Counted from the stretch's first letter, positions 1 to 7,047 are shown. The stretch is DNA of 11,030 bases from an uncultured Anaerosacchariphilus sp. (GCA_934373375.1 CAKROP010000042.1:1-11030); one strand, 5' to 3'. Made by a program: numbers and translations. Notes: generated from the letters alone by a model not told the origin.

Positions 1-50
1 GCGTTGCTCCGTCTGGATGTAAAAGGATAATCGAATAGATTGGCAAAAGA
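1..50. other. Left edge, no recognisable gene
   Basis: Nothing here can be named. Frame 1 stays open from the window edge to a TAA at 28-30 and would give a nine-residue tail (ALLRLDVKG), so the 3' end of an upstream plus-strand gene could lie here. The following hairpin would then be its terminator. The tail is too short to recognise, and the other two plus-strand frames also close within 40 bases. Confidence 0.25.
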
Positions 51-103
51 AAACCGGAGTTTCAGTGTCCGCCTCAGGCGGACGCACGAAGTTCCGGTTT
101 TTT
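51..103 (+). terminator. Rho-independent terminator of the gene left of the window
   Basis: The outer arms AAACCGGA (51-58) and TCCGGTTT (93-100) pair perfectly. An inner hairpin, GTCCGCC (67-73) with GGCGGAC (77-83), closes on a TCA loop. The outer stem runs straight into a T run at 98-103. The left flank is A-rich, so it might also stop minus-strand transcripts, but it fits best as the end of a plus-strand unit entering from the left. Confidence 0.8.
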
Positions 104-112
104 CATATACTA
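86..112 (+). promoter_or_regulatory. Possible SigK-like (sporulation) promoter
   Basis: CATATACTA at 104-112 matches the mother-cell sigma-K -10 consensus CATAnnnTA, and an AC at 86-87 lies 16 bases upstream as in the sigma-K pattern. There is no good sigma-A -35 box at the right distance from the embedded TATACT (106-111). The element sits on the end of the upstream terminator and would give a leader of only about 14 bases. The consensus carries little information, so chance is a real alternative. Otherwise the gene would depend on read-through. Confidence 0.28.
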
Positions 113-131
113 CTACAAAAAGGATATCCCC

Positions 132-536
132 ATGAAATATGACGACGAACTGCAATCCGGTTTCGGAATGTATCAGGCATATCCGTTTTACCCTTTTCTG
201 CCATGGGAAGATGAGAAAACGCGCGATCAGAGACGCTTTCGGGAACTGTATCCAATGCTTGCAAGACGCATTCAGCCGTTGGTAGAGAAGGCCTGCGATA
301 TGCAGGAGTACGAGGGCAGCTTCATGTTTGACGAATATCCGGATCAGCTGATGATCCGGCGCGTAAGCCGCAGCATTTACGAGCGGTTGGATAAGAGCGC
401 GTATCAGGATGATTTGATGATGCAGGAGGTCAACGGGCGGAACTGGCTGGAGGATTTCGTGACGGTGATGCTGTTGAACGAGATGTACAGCCGGAGATGC
501 CGCAGACGGGATCGGCGGTGCGGCGGAATTTATTAA
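132..536 (+). CDS. Hypothetical protein, 134 aa, Tyr/Pro-rich N-terminus and Arg/Cys tail
   Basis: I do not recognise a named family. The start follows an AAAAAGGA ribosome binding site (117-124) at a 7-base distance. The protein begins with an aromatic, proline-rich stretch (residues 14-25, YQAYPFYPFLPW), followed by a charged, probably helical body (about 33-120) with many Arg, Glu, Asp and Met. It ends in a basic tail (about 121-131) with two cysteines among arginines. There is no signal peptide or membrane segment, so it is probably cytosolic or assembled into a structure. The gene stands alone between two terminators, and the A run of the downstream terminator overlaps its stop codon. 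An aromatic head, an Arg/Cys tail and a possible sigma-K promoter would suit a spore-coat-type protein, but that is only inference. Confidence 0.75.
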   Translation: MKYDDELQSGFGMYQAYPFYPFLPWEDEKTRDQRRFRELYPMLARRIQPLVEKACDMQEYEGSFMFDEYPDQLMIRRVSRSIYERLDKSAYQDDLMMQEVNGRNWLEDFVTVMLLNEMYSRRCRRRDRRCGGIY

Positions 537-590
537 AAAAAGGGATTCGTGCTTTGCGTTATTCAGGCAAAGTACGAATCCTTTTCTTTT
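535..590. terminator. Bidirectional terminator between convergent genes
   Basis: A 15-bp stem with one G-T pair forms between 543-557 (GGATTCGTGCTTTGC) and 567-581 (GCAAAGTACGAATCC) around a nine-base loop. It is followed on the plus strand by CTTTTCTTTTT and preceded by seven A residues (535-541), which read as seven T residues on the minus strand. It can therefore end both the 134-aa gene and the convergent HAD gene. Confidence 0.92.
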
Positions 591-604
591 TCTGAAAAGA
601 TAGT

Positions 605-1414
605 TCAGGCAAATTGGTCAGCAAAATGCGTAAGTGCCTGGTTAATAGCCTGAGCCAGTCCATCATGATCAATATCGGCGGTTACATAATCTGCAATAGC
701 CTGCACCTTTGTCATGGCATTTCCCATGGCGATGCCAAAGCCGGCGGCACGGATAAGCTCGAGGTCGTTCATGCTGTCGCCGATGGCCACCGCATTTGAA
801 AGATCCGTGTGATAATGGTCAAGCACCCGTTTGGCACCAATTACTTTGCCGTTTTCCCGGGGAATGATGTCGGCTCCGCCCAGATTGTCGCCCATATAGA
901 GCAGCTTTACTTCCGGAAAATGCGCCTGCAGGTCGTCGATAGCTTCTCTGGAGTCCGCAAGGAAGAAGGAAGGAACCCTTTTCTCATACAGCTCCAGAAA
1001 ATCCTTCCCGTGCCGGGGAGCCATGGCTTTCCGTGCCGGAGAAATATTTTTCATAAAGCGGTCGATATTGGAGGTGTACCAGATATTGTTGTAGCCGCAG
1101 GTCAGGCAGTACTGCTTTTCCAGCACATAATCCAGAATCCGTTTCTGAAGGTCCGGATCGAAATATTTTTCCCAGACCAGCTTTCCTTCGATCTCCACAA
1201 TCGCACCGTTGGAGCTGACAAAACAGTCCGGTGTAAAGCGTTCCCGTAACTCTTCCGGAAGCTGGGAAGTCCGCAAGGAGCGTCCACTGGCAATTGCCAC
1301 AGGGCAGCCCTTTTCCTGAAGCATTTTCAGAGCAGCAACAGCGCTTTCCGGAATGGAAGCGGTCTGATGACTGAAGATTGTGTTATCATAATCAATAAAA
1401 AATACAGGCTTCAT
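605..1414 (-). CDS. Cof-type HAD-IIB family hydrolase (sugar/nucleotide-type phosphatase)
   Basis: This is a 269-aa cytosolic phosphatase of the haloacid dehalogenase superfamily, subfamily IIB (Cof/YidA-like), at the family's usual length. Motif I is DYDNT (residues 8-12): D8 would be the nucleophile and D10 the acid/base. Motif II is the serine of IASGRS (S43), motif III a lysine near K190, and motif IV GDSMND (212-217) holds the Mg-binding aspartates. The cap domain lies between about residues 80 and 185. The C-terminus (GIAMGNA...ADYVT) is typical of Cof proteins. The usual glycine of DLDGT is replaced by Asn (N11). The open frame continues far upstream, but that part is antisense to murA. 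The chosen ATG (1412-1414) has a GAGGAG site 6 bases away. Substrate cannot be read from sequence; related proteins hydrolyse small sugar phosphates, flavin or pyridoxal phosphates. Confidence 0.93.
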   Translation of the reverse strand: MKPVFFIDYDNTIFSHQTASIPESAVAALKMLQEKGCPVAIASGRSLRTSQLPEELRERFTPDCFVSSNGAIVEIEGKLVWEKYFDPDLQKRILDYVLEKQYCLTCGYNNIWYTSNIDRFMKNISPARKAMAPRHGKDFLELYEKRVPSFFLADSREAIDDLQAHFPEVKLLYMGDNLGGADIIPRENGKVIGAKRVLDHYHTDLSNAVAIGDSMNDLELIRAAGFGIAMGNAMTKVQAIADYVTADIDHDGLAQAINQALTHFADQFA

Positions 1415-1450
1415 AGTAATCTCCTCAAAATCTATAACAATACAAAGAGT

Positions 1451-1479
1451 ATTATAGCGTATTTGCGAAAATAAGGGAA
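1451..1479 (-). promoter_or_regulatory. Promoter for the HAD hydrolase gene
   Basis: Read on the minus strand, a perfect TATAAT -10 box lies at 1456-1451, about 37 bases upstream of the start codon. A weak -35 (TTCCCT, 1479-1474) sits 17 bases further up. The -10 is convincing; the -35 is poor. Confidence 0.5.
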
Positions 1480-1555
1480 GAAGCGAAAAGCAAAATCGTG
1501 TAAGTAATGCAGAGTTTTCCCCTGAAAATGGGCATTTTTCGTGAAATATACGGTA

Positions 1556-1583
1556 TTTACAAATAGAAAGTTTGTGGTATACT
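1556..1583 (+). promoter_or_regulatory. Promoter for murA
   Basis: TTTACA (1556-1561) and TATACT (1578-1583) are separated by 16 bases. TGG immediately before the -10 makes it an extended -10 promoter. The leader to the murA start would be about 80 bases, and I see no riboswitch-like structure in it. Together with the minus-strand promoter it makes this a divergent intergenic region. Confidence 0.7.
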
Positions 1584-1672
1584 AAACTAAGACTAAAAGA
1601 GACGTTTTTGGAAATGATATAAAACATAGATAATAAATTTAGAGAACAGAAAGCAGAGAAACGGGAGTTATT

Positions 1673-2965
1673 ATGGATCAGTATGTGATTAAAGGTGGCA
1701 ACCCCCTTGTCGGCGAGGTAGAGATCGGTGGCGCGAAGAACGCGGCCCTTGCAATTCTTGCGGCAGCAATTATGACAGATGAGACAGTTTTGATAGAGAA
1801 TCTTCCGGATGTACGGGATATCAATGTACTCCTGGAAGCTATGCAGCAGATCGGCGCGCAGGTAGACCGCATCGATCGTCATACGGTAAAGATCAACGGA
1901 TCCCGCATCGGGGATTACAGTGTTGACTATGAATATATTAAGAAGATTCGGGCTTCCTATTATCTGCTGGGCGCTTTGCTTGGTAAGTATAAGAAGGCTG
2001 AGGTTCCTCTTCCGGGCGGCTGCAATATCGGCAGCAGACCTATCGATCAGCATCTGAAGGGCTTCCGGGCTATGGGCGCTGACGTGAAGATTGAGTACGG
2101 ATCCATTATGGCCGAGGCAGAGCATCTGCGCGGCAGCCATATCTATCTGGATGTGGTTTCCGTAGGAGCGACTATCAATATCATGATGGCAGCATCTATG
2201 GCGGAGGGCAATACCGTTCTGGAAAATGCGGCTAAGGAGCCCCACGTGGTAGACGTGGCGAACTTCCTGAACAGCATGGGTGCCAACATCAAGGGCGCAG
2301 GTACGGATGTGATTCGAATTAAGGGTGTAGAGAAGCTTCACAGCACGGAGTATTCGATTATCCCGGATCAGATTGAAGCAGGAACCTTCATGTTTGCGGC
2401 GGCGGCGACCCGAGGTGATGTGACGGTCAAGAATGTGATCCCGAAGCATCTGGAGGCCACCACTTCCAAGCTTCTGGAAATTGGCTGTGAGATTGAGGAG
2501 CTGGACGACGCAGTCCGCGTGGTATGCTCCAAGGGACTTCGCAGCACCAATGTCAAGACACTGCCTTACCCGGGATTCCCGACGGATATGCAGCCTCAGA
2601 TTACCGCAACCCTGGCGCTGGCCAAGGGCAGCAGTATTGTGACTGAGAGCATTTTCGAGAATCGTTTCAAATATGTGGACGAGCTGGCGCGCATGGGTGC
2701 GAATATCAAGGTGGAGAGCAACACCGCCATTATCGAGGGCGTGGAGCGCTACACTGGTGCGCAGGTATCCAGTCCGGATCTCCGTGCGGGAGCGGCATTG
2801 GTTATCGCTGGTCTGGCAGCGGACGGTATCACCATCGTAGATGACATCCATTTCATCGAGCGCGGCTATGAGAGATTTGACGAAAAGCTCCGTTCTCTGG
2901 GCGCTGAGATTGAGAAAGTGGAGGATGAGCGAGCGCTTCAGAAATTTCGCCTCAGAGTGGGTTGA
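1673..2965 (+). CDS. murA: UDP-N-acetylglucosamine 1-carboxyvinyltransferase
   Basis: MurA transfers enolpyruvate from phosphoenolpyruvate to UDP-GlcNAc, the first committed step of peptidoglycan precursor synthesis in the cytosol. The 430-aa length is normal. Visible active-site features are the KNAA motif (K22, N23), the loop PLPGGCNIGSRPIDQH with C117 (equivalent to E. coli C115, the residue fosfomycin alkylates), D305 in FPTDMQPQ, and R371 in DLRAGAAL. The two pseudo-symmetric alpha/beta domains are intact. The start has a GGGAG site (1663-1667) at 5 bases. Many Firmicutes carry two paralogues (murAA/murAB), and I cannot say which this is. The gene is apparently monocistronic. Its stop codon lies inside the -35 box of the next promoter, and no separate murA terminator is visible, so read-through into the downstream riboswitch terminator is possible. 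Confidence 0.97.
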   Translation: MDQYVIKGGNPLVGEVEIGGAKNAALAILAAAIMTDETVLIENLPDVRDINVLLEAMQQIGAQVDRIDRHTVKINGSRIGDYSVDYEYIKKIRASYYLLGALLGKYKKAEVPLPGGCNIGSRPIDQHLKGFRAMGADVKIEYGSIMAEAEHLRGSHIYLDVVSVGATINIMMAASMAEGNTVLENAAKEPHVVDVANFLNSMGANIKGAGTDVIRIKGVEKLHSTEYSIIPDQIEAGTFMFAAAATRGDVTVKNVIPKHLEATTSKLLEIGCEIEELDDAVRVVCSKGLRSTNVKTLPYPGFPTDMQPQITATLALAKGSSIVTESIFENRFKYVDELARMGANIKVESNTAIIEGVERYTGAQVSSPDLRAGAALVIAGLAADGITIVDDIHFIERGYERFDEKLRSLGAEIEKVEDERALQKFRLRVG

Positions 2966-2990
2966 CAAAACACCCGGAGTAGTGTAATGT
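2962..2990 (+). promoter_or_regulatory. Promoter of the SAM riboswitch-metK unit, overlapping the murA stop
   Basis: A perfect TTGACA (2962-2967) is followed after 17 bases by TAATGT (2985-2990). The TGA stop of murA (2963-2965) is part of the -35 box. Transcription would begin near 2997, about 30 bases before the riboswitch P1 stem. Confidence 0.75.
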
Positions 2991-3027
2991 AGAGCACAGG
3001 ATAAGCAAATTGAATATTGTAAATTTT

Positions 3028-3129
3028 CTCTTATTCAGAGTGATGGAGATACAAAGGATCTGTGAAGTCACGGCAACCCCGCGTAAGCGGAAGGTGCCAA
3101 CCTGAGCGAGTTGAATCGAACAATAAGAG
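3028..3129 (+). promoter_or_regulatory. SAM-I (S-box) riboswitch aptamer
   Basis: The leader of metK contains the S-box fold, which binds S-adenosylmethionine. The P1 arms are CTCTTATT (3028-3035) and AATAAGAG (3122-3129), a perfect 8-bp helix. After P1 come the conserved AGAGTGATGGAG (kink-turn region), CGGCAACC (3071-3078), a P3 hairpin CCGC-GTAA-GCGG (3079-3090) and GGTGCCAACC (3093-3102). Placement directly upstream of a SAM synthetase gene is classic feedback control: high SAM stabilises P1 and lets the downstream terminator form. I could not define a confident antiterminator by eye. Confidence 0.95.
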
Positions 3130-3152
3130 GATTTGGTTATCGTGATATAAAC

Positions 3153-3190
3153 AGGTCCGCTTAAAATTAAGCGGGCCTTAACTTTTGTTT
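3153..3190 (+). terminator. Expression-platform terminator of the SAM riboswitch
   Basis: GGTCCGCTT (3154-3162) pairs with AAGCGGGCC (3169-3177), with one G-T pair, around a TTAAAA-type loop. TTAACTTTTGTTT follows. The interrupted T run is weaker than in the constitutive terminators of this window, which suits a conditional terminator. It lies 36 bases upstream of the metK ribosome binding site. Confidence 0.85.
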
Positions 3191-3225
3191 CCATACACAA
3201 GTAAAAAAGAAGAAAGGAAGAGACC

Positions 3226-4413
3226 ATGGAAAAATTATTATTTACTTCAGAATCCGTAACCGAAGGCCATCCGGATAAAATCTGCGATCAGATTTCCGAC
3301 GCCATTCTTGACGCCCTGCTGGAGCAGGATCCCATGAGCCGCGTAGCCTGCGAGACCGCTACCACTACCGGCCTGGTACTCGTTATGGGCGAGATTACCA
3401 CCAAGGGCTATGTAGATATTCAGAAAATTGTTCGCGATACCGTGCGCGAGATCGGCTATGACCGTGGAAAATACGGCTTTGACGCAGACAACTGCGCGGT
3501 TATCACTGCCATCGACGAGCAGTCCGCCGATATCGCCATGGGCGTAAACAAGGCGCTGGAAGCCAAGGAGCACCTGATGAGCGAGGACGAGATCGAAGCC
3601 ATCGGCGCCGGCGACCAGGGTATGATGTTCGGCTACGCAGTCAACGAAACTCCGGAGCTGATGCCCTATCCGATTTCCCTGGCGCATAAGCTGACCAGGC
3701 AGCTGACCAAGGTTCGTAAGGATGGTACTCTGACCTACCTTCGTCCGGACGGAAAGTCCCAGGTGACTGTAGAGTACGATGAGAACGGTAAGCCGGCACG
3801 TCTGGACGCTGTGGTTATCTCCACCCAGCACAGCGAGGATGTAACCCAGGAGCAGATCCACGAGGACATTAAGAAATACGTTCTGGATCCGATCCTTCCG
3901 GCAGAGATGGTAGATGAGAATACCAAGTTTTATATTAACCCGACAGGACGTTTTGTTATCGGCGGACCGCACGGAGACAGCGGACTGACCGGTCGTAAGA
4001 TCATCGTGGACACCTACGGCGGAATGGCGCGTCACGGCGGTGGAGCCTTCTCCGGTAAGGACTGCACCAAGGTAGACCGTTCCGCAGCGTACGCAGCCCG
4101 TTATGTGGCAAAGAATATCGTGGCTGCAGGTCTGGCTGACAAGTGCGAGATTCAGCTTTCCTATGCCATCGGTGTGGCAAGACCCACATCCATCAACGTG
4201 GACACCTTCGGAACCGGCAAGCTTTCCGATACCAAGCTGGTAGAGATCATCCGCGAGAACTTCGACCTGCGTCCGGCAGGAATTATCCGTATGCTGGATC
4301 TGCGCAGACCGATTTACAAGCAGACAGCAGCTTATGGTCACTTTGGCCGTACAGACCTTGACCTGCCCTGGGAGAAGACAGACAAGGCTGAAGAGCTGAA
4401 GAAGTATCTGTAA
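3226..4413 (+). CDS. metK: S-adenosylmethionine synthetase
   Basis: MetK makes S-adenosylmethionine from methionine and ATP with release of phosphate and diphosphate, supplying the cell's methyl donor. The 395-aa length matches the family. Signature features are the N-terminal [19 protein letters not shown] with catalytic H15 and metal-binding D17, the ATP-binding hexapeptide GAGDQG (127-132), and the phosphate-binding loop GGGAFSGKD (271-279). The active enzyme is a homotetramer. The start has an AGGAAG site (3215-3220) at 5 bases. The gene is a single-gene unit between the SAM-I riboswitch and its own strong terminator, so its expression should fall when SAM is plentiful. A long open frame on the opposite strand is a codon-bias shadow. 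Confidence 0.98.
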   Translation: MEKLLFTSESVTEGHPDKICDQISDAILDALLEQDPMSRVACETATTTGLVLVMGEITTKGYVDIQKIVRDTVREIGYDRGKYGFDADNCAVITAIDEQSADIAMGVNKALEAKEHLMSEDEIEAIGAGDQGMMFGYAVNETPELMPYPISLAHKLTRQLTKVRKDGTLTYLRPDGKSQVTVEYDENGKPARLDAVVISTQHSEDVTQEQIHEDIKKYVLDPILPAEMVDENTKFYINPTGRFVIGGPHGDSGLTGRKIIVDTYGGMARHGGGAFSGKDCTKVDRSAAYAARYVAKNIVAAGLADKCEIQLSYAIGVARPTSINVDTFGTGKLSDTKLVEIIRENFDLRPAGIIRMLDLRRPIYKQTAAYGHFGRTDLDLPWEKTDKAEELKKYL

Positions 4414-4440
4414 AGCCCTTCAAGGTAACAGTTAAATAGT

Positions 4441-4487
4441 AAGAAAGCCGTAGCAGAGTGCGTTATCTGCCGCGGCTTTCTTTTTTT
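4441..4487 (+). terminator. Rho-independent terminator of metK
   Basis: AAGAAAGCCG (4441-4450) pairs with CGGCTTTCTT (4473-4482). An inner helix GCAGA (4453-4457) with TCTGC (4466-4470) extends it. Seven T residues end at 4487. It sits 27 bases after the metK stop codon. Confidence 0.93.
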
Positions 4488-4576
4488 ACGCGAGCGACGA
4501 GTACAAAGTCCGTGTTTGCGTCGAAATATGGTGAAAGGTACAACTTTTTGTAAAAAATCGTAGATTTTCATCTGCA

Positions 4577-4595
4577 AGGTATTGCAACAATACCT
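4577..4595. promoter_or_regulatory. Palindromic candidate operator over the -35 box
   Basis: AGGTATTGCAACAATACCT is a perfect inverted repeat: 8-base arms (AGGTATTG / CAATACCT) around CAA. It covers the whole -35 box of the promoter driving the 174-aa gene and cstA. A protein bound here would block RNA polymerase. It does not match cre (CcpA), CodY, Rex or Fur boxes as I know them. It is not followed by a T run, so it is not a terminator. Confidence 0.55.
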
Positions 4596-4610
4596 AAAAA
4601 GTATTATACT
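4582..4610 (+). promoter_or_regulatory. Promoter of the 174-aa gene-cstA operon
   Basis: TTGCAA (4582-4587) and TATACT (4605-4610) are separated by exactly 17 bases. Transcription would start near 4617, giving an A/T-rich leader of about 55 bases. The upstream stretch 4488-4576 holds no gene and no other clear signal. Confidence 0.7.
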
Positions 4611-4670
4611 ATAAAAAGTTTTTAAGAAAGTTTATCAATTTTTTAGATTTATATAGAAAGTGCTATATAC

Positions 4671-5195
4671 ATGGAGTATACAAGAGAGGCGGCCATCGAA
4701 CGGCTGCTGAAAAGCTATAGAACCTATTACGATATCCACATGCAGGAGGATGAGACTCCGATTGCGGCCCGCTGTGATTTCTTCGAACATTCTGAGAAAT
4801 ATGTGTTGTCAAAAAAGGCAGAGCTCTGGTCCGCGGACAATGAGGAATTTCTTTATGTCGTGGATATCCCGCATCTGACCCTGGAGCTCTACGAGAAATG
4901 GAGAGATTACATCCAGGAGGACGGGATGCAGCGCGTCAAGCCGGGACCGGGCCATATGGCTTCCTATATTACGCCGGTTTTCATTTGTGATACCTGTGAT
5001 GAGGATGCGCGGAAGGCATTGAAGAAATGCCGCATTTACAAAAGTTTTCATTTTTCACTGCACGGCTGGATGGACCATCACACTGCGGTAGTCCAGGTTT
5101 CCACGGGACAGATTGATGCCAACGGGGGAGGCCGTCATACAGCGAAAATTTTGAAAAAAATTTTATATGCTAAGAAAAAGAAAGGGAGTATGTAA
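4671..5195 (+). CDS. Uncharacterised protein, 174 aa, co-transcribed with cstA
   Basis: I cannot name this family. It has no signal peptide or transmembrane segment, so it is probably cytosolic. The N-terminal third (about 3-55) looks helical and charged. The middle (about 60-105) holds DIPHLTLELYEKWRDYI and a glycine/proline stretch KPGPGHM. The C-terminal part has three cysteines (C106, C109, C120; first pair CxxC) and a histidine-rich stretch (H127, H131, H136, H137), followed by a beta-like segment TAVVQVSTGQ and a lysine-rich end. Cys and His clustering could mean metal or redox chemistry, but that is inference. The ribosome binding site is weak (AGAAAG, 4655-4660, 10 bases from the ATG). 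Its stop codon is 2 bases from the cstA start and the cstA ribosome binding site lies inside this gene, so the two are very probably translated together. A role in controlling or assisting CstA is the natural guess. Confidence 0.85.
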   Translation: MEYTREAAIERLLKSYRTYYDIHMQEDETPIAARCDFFEHSEKYVLSKKAELWSADNEEFLYVVDIPHLTLELYEKWRDYIQEDGMQRVKPGPGHMASYITPVFICDTCDEDARKALKKCRIYKSFHFSLHGWMDHHTAVVQVSTGQIDANGGGRHTAKILKKILYAKKKKGSM

Positions 5196-5197
5196 CA

Positions 5198-6922
5198 ATG
5201 AATTCACTGGTACTTCTTATCGTCTGTGTCGCAATTCTGATTGCGGGCTACATCTTCTACGGCGGATGGCTCTGCAAGCAGTGGGGCGTAGGCGACAACA
5301 AAACTGAGACACCGGCTCATACTATGGAAGATGGTGTAGACTATGTTCCGGCGAAAGCCCCGGTTCTGATGGGACATCATTTCTCCTCTATCGCAGGCGC
5401 AGGCCCGATTACCGGACCGATTGGCGCAGCTATGTTCGGATGGCTGCCTGTAACCCTGTGGATCCTGGTTGGCGGTATTTTCTTCGGCGGCGTACATGAC
5501 TTTGGTGCTCTGTTCGCATCCGTTCGTAACAAGGGACAGTCTATCGGAGAGATCATCTCTTCCAACATGAGCAAGCGCGCAAAGCAGCTGTTCATTATCT
5601 TCTCTTATCTGACCCTGATCCTGGTAGTAGCGGCATTCGCTTCTATCGTAGCATCTACCTTCGGCGCAGTATATGATGAGACCGGCGCTCTGAATATGGC
5701 AGCTTCCGAGACACCGGCTACCGTTGCCATGATCTCTATCCTGTTCATCGTGATTGCTGTCGTATTCGGTTTCTGTGTATACCGTCGGAACATGCCCATG
5801 GGCATCGCTTCCGTAGTCGGCGTACTGGCTATCGTACTGATTATGGCTATCGGAATGAACTTCCATCCGATTTACCTGTCTACTAAGGCGTGGATGTGGA
5901 TTGTAGGTATCTATATCGCTATCGCTTCTGTTACACCGGTATGGATCTTGCTGCAGCCCCGTGATTACCTGAGCTCTTTCCTGCTTTACGCAATGCTGGC
6001 AGTAGCGTTCTTCGGCGTCGTTGTAGCACATCCGACCTTTGACAGCACCTTCCCGGCAGTGACCAGCTTCGCTGTAGATAACGGAAATGGTGTACAGTAT
6101 ATGTTCCCGGTTCTGTTTACTACTGTAGCATGTGGCGCTATCTCCGGTTTCCATTCACTGGTATCTTCCGGAACCACATCCAAGCAGCTGGATAAAGAGA
6201 AGGACGCAAAGCCCATCGCTTACGGCGGCATGCTTCTGGAGTGCGTACTTGCAGTCCTGACTCTGTGCGCTATCGGCTATGCTTATAAGTGGAACGCAGC
6301 TCATCCGGACGCAGCTCTGACCGGAGCTACAGCGATCTTCGGCGGTGGTATTGCTCACATGATCGACGACGTCATTCCGGGAAGCTACAGCATCCTGAAT
6401 TCTCTTCTGGTGCTGACCTACTCCGCATTCTGTCTGACCTCTCTGGATACTGCTACACGTCTGGCACGTTTCATGTTCCAGGAGTTCTGGCTTGAGCCGG
6501 GCGAAACAGCAAAGGATGTAAAGGAAGGCTGGAAGAAGGTTATGGTTAATCCCTACTTCGCAACCATCCTGACTGTAGTTCTGGGTATCCTGCTCGGTAT
6601 GACAGGCTACGCAAAGATCTGGGGTCTGTTCGGAGCAGCGAACCAGCTGCTGGCAGGCATCGGCCTTCTGGCTGTAGCTACCTGGCTTGGCAACGCAGGT
6701 AAGAACAACAAGATGTTCCTGCTTCCGATGGCATTCATGATCGTTGTAACCATCTGCTCTCTGTGCCTGACAGTAAAGAACCAGATCGGCATGATTGCGG
6801 CAGGCGGCGCAGACTGGGGTCCCTGGGCGCAGACTATCTTTGGTATCCTTCTGATTGTCCTGGCTATCGTCCTGGTTATTGAAGGTGTTCAGACTCTGAG
6901 AAATCCGAAGAAGGCAGCATAA
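5198..6922 (+). CDS. cstA: CstA-family carbon starvation protein / transporter
   Basis: This is a 574-aa integral membrane protein of the CstA family. E. coli members (CstA, BtsT/YjiY) take up peptides or pyruvate under carbon or nutrient limitation. This is the shorter form common in Firmicutes, against about 700 residues in enterobacteria. The hallmark N-terminal signature is intact: GHHFSSIAGAGP (59-70), ITGPIGAAMFGWLP, and GGVHDF (97-102). Many hydrophobic helices follow along the whole length, including 4-22, 84-97, 132-155, 174-193 and 203-220. A conserved SGTTSKQLDKEKDAKPIAYGGML loop lies near the middle. The start has a GGGAG site (5184-5188) 9 bases away inside the upstream gene. It ends at a strong terminator. 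The substrate in this organism cannot be read from sequence. Confidence 0.95.
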   Translation: MNSLVLLIVCVAILIAGYIFYGGWLCKQWGVGDNKTETPAHTMEDGVDYVPAKAPVLMGHHFSSIAGAGPITGPIGAAMFGWLPVTLWILVGGIFFGGVHDFGALFASVRNKGQSIGEIISSNMSKRAKQLFIIFSYLTLILVVAAFASIVASTFGAVYDETGALNMAASETPATVAMISILFIVIAVVFGFCVYRRNMPMGIASVVGVLAIVLIMAIGMNFHPIYLSTKAWMWIVGIYIAIASVTPVWILLQPRDYLSSFLLYAMLAVAFFGVVVAHPTFDSTFPAVTSFAVDNGNGVQYMFPVLFTTVACGAISGFHSLVSSGTTSKQLDKEKDAKPIAYGGMLLECVLAVLTLCAIGYAYKWNAAHPDAALTGATAIFGGGIAHMIDDVIPGSYSILNSLLVLTYSAFCLTSLDTATRLARFMFQEFWLEPGETAKDVKEGWKKVMVNPYFATILTVVLGILLGMTGYAKIWGLFGAANQLLAGIGLLAVATWLGNAGKNNKMFLLPMAFMIVVTICSLCLTVKNQIGMIAAGGADWGPWAQTIFGILLIVLAIVLVIEGVQTLRNPKKAA

Positions 6923-6940
6923 GTTTTAAAAATGTATCCG

Positions 6941-6974
6941 AACGGAGCAGCGCTTTGGCGTTGCTCCGTTTTTT
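6941..6974 (+). terminator. Rho-independent terminator of the cstA operon
   Basis: A 13-bp stem, AACGGAGCAGCGC (6941-6953) with GCGTTGCTCCGTT (6958-6970) including one G-T pair, closes on a four-base loop and runs into six T residues (6969-6974). Confidence 0.95.
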
Positions 6975-6988
6975 GTATGCAAAAGGCT

Positions 6989-7017
6989 TTGTAGAAAGCA
7001 GAAAAGTGTAGTATACT
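6989..7017 (+). promoter_or_regulatory. Promoter of the six-gene operon (64-aa protein to DUF951)
   Basis: TTGTAG (6989-6994) and TATACT (7012-7017) lie 17 bases apart, immediately after the cstA terminator. The leader would be about 25 bases and carries the strong ribosome binding site of the first gene. The -10 surroundings (TGTAGTATACTAAG) resemble those of the murA promoter (TGTGGTATACTAAA). Confidence 0.7.
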
Positions 7018-7047
7018 AAGCACAGAATATGCGAACGGGAGGGACTT

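Noticed and set aside
1..12. GCGTTGCTCCGT at the left edge recurs at 6958-6969 in the cstA terminator, hinting at a repeat.
   Set aside because: Twelve-base matches are expected by chance in 11 kb. The left copy has no T run and no visible partner arm inside the window.
1415..2968. The minus-strand frame of the HAD gene stays open far upstream, suggesting a 787-aa protein.
   Set aside because: The extension is antisense to murA, shows no recognisable domain, and crosses the HAD promoter and ribosome binding site. The ATG at 1412-1414 with GAGGAG is the real start.
3247..4341. A 364-aa open frame on the minus strand opposite metK.
   Set aside because: It is the codon-bias shadow of metK: no ribosome binding site, no family resemblance, and it lies entirely within a certain gene.
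4488..4576. The stretch between the metK terminator and the cstA-operon promoter as a possible small RNA or riboswitch.
   Set aside because: I found only a short, poorly paired CGACG/CGTCG repeat with a long loop, no promoter of its own and no known aptamer core.
5204..6154. A 316-aa open frame on the minus strand opposite cstA.
   Set aside because: It has a low-complexity, polar composition (many Asp, Arg, Tyr, Gln) typical of the reverse complement of a membrane-protein gene. It has no start signals.
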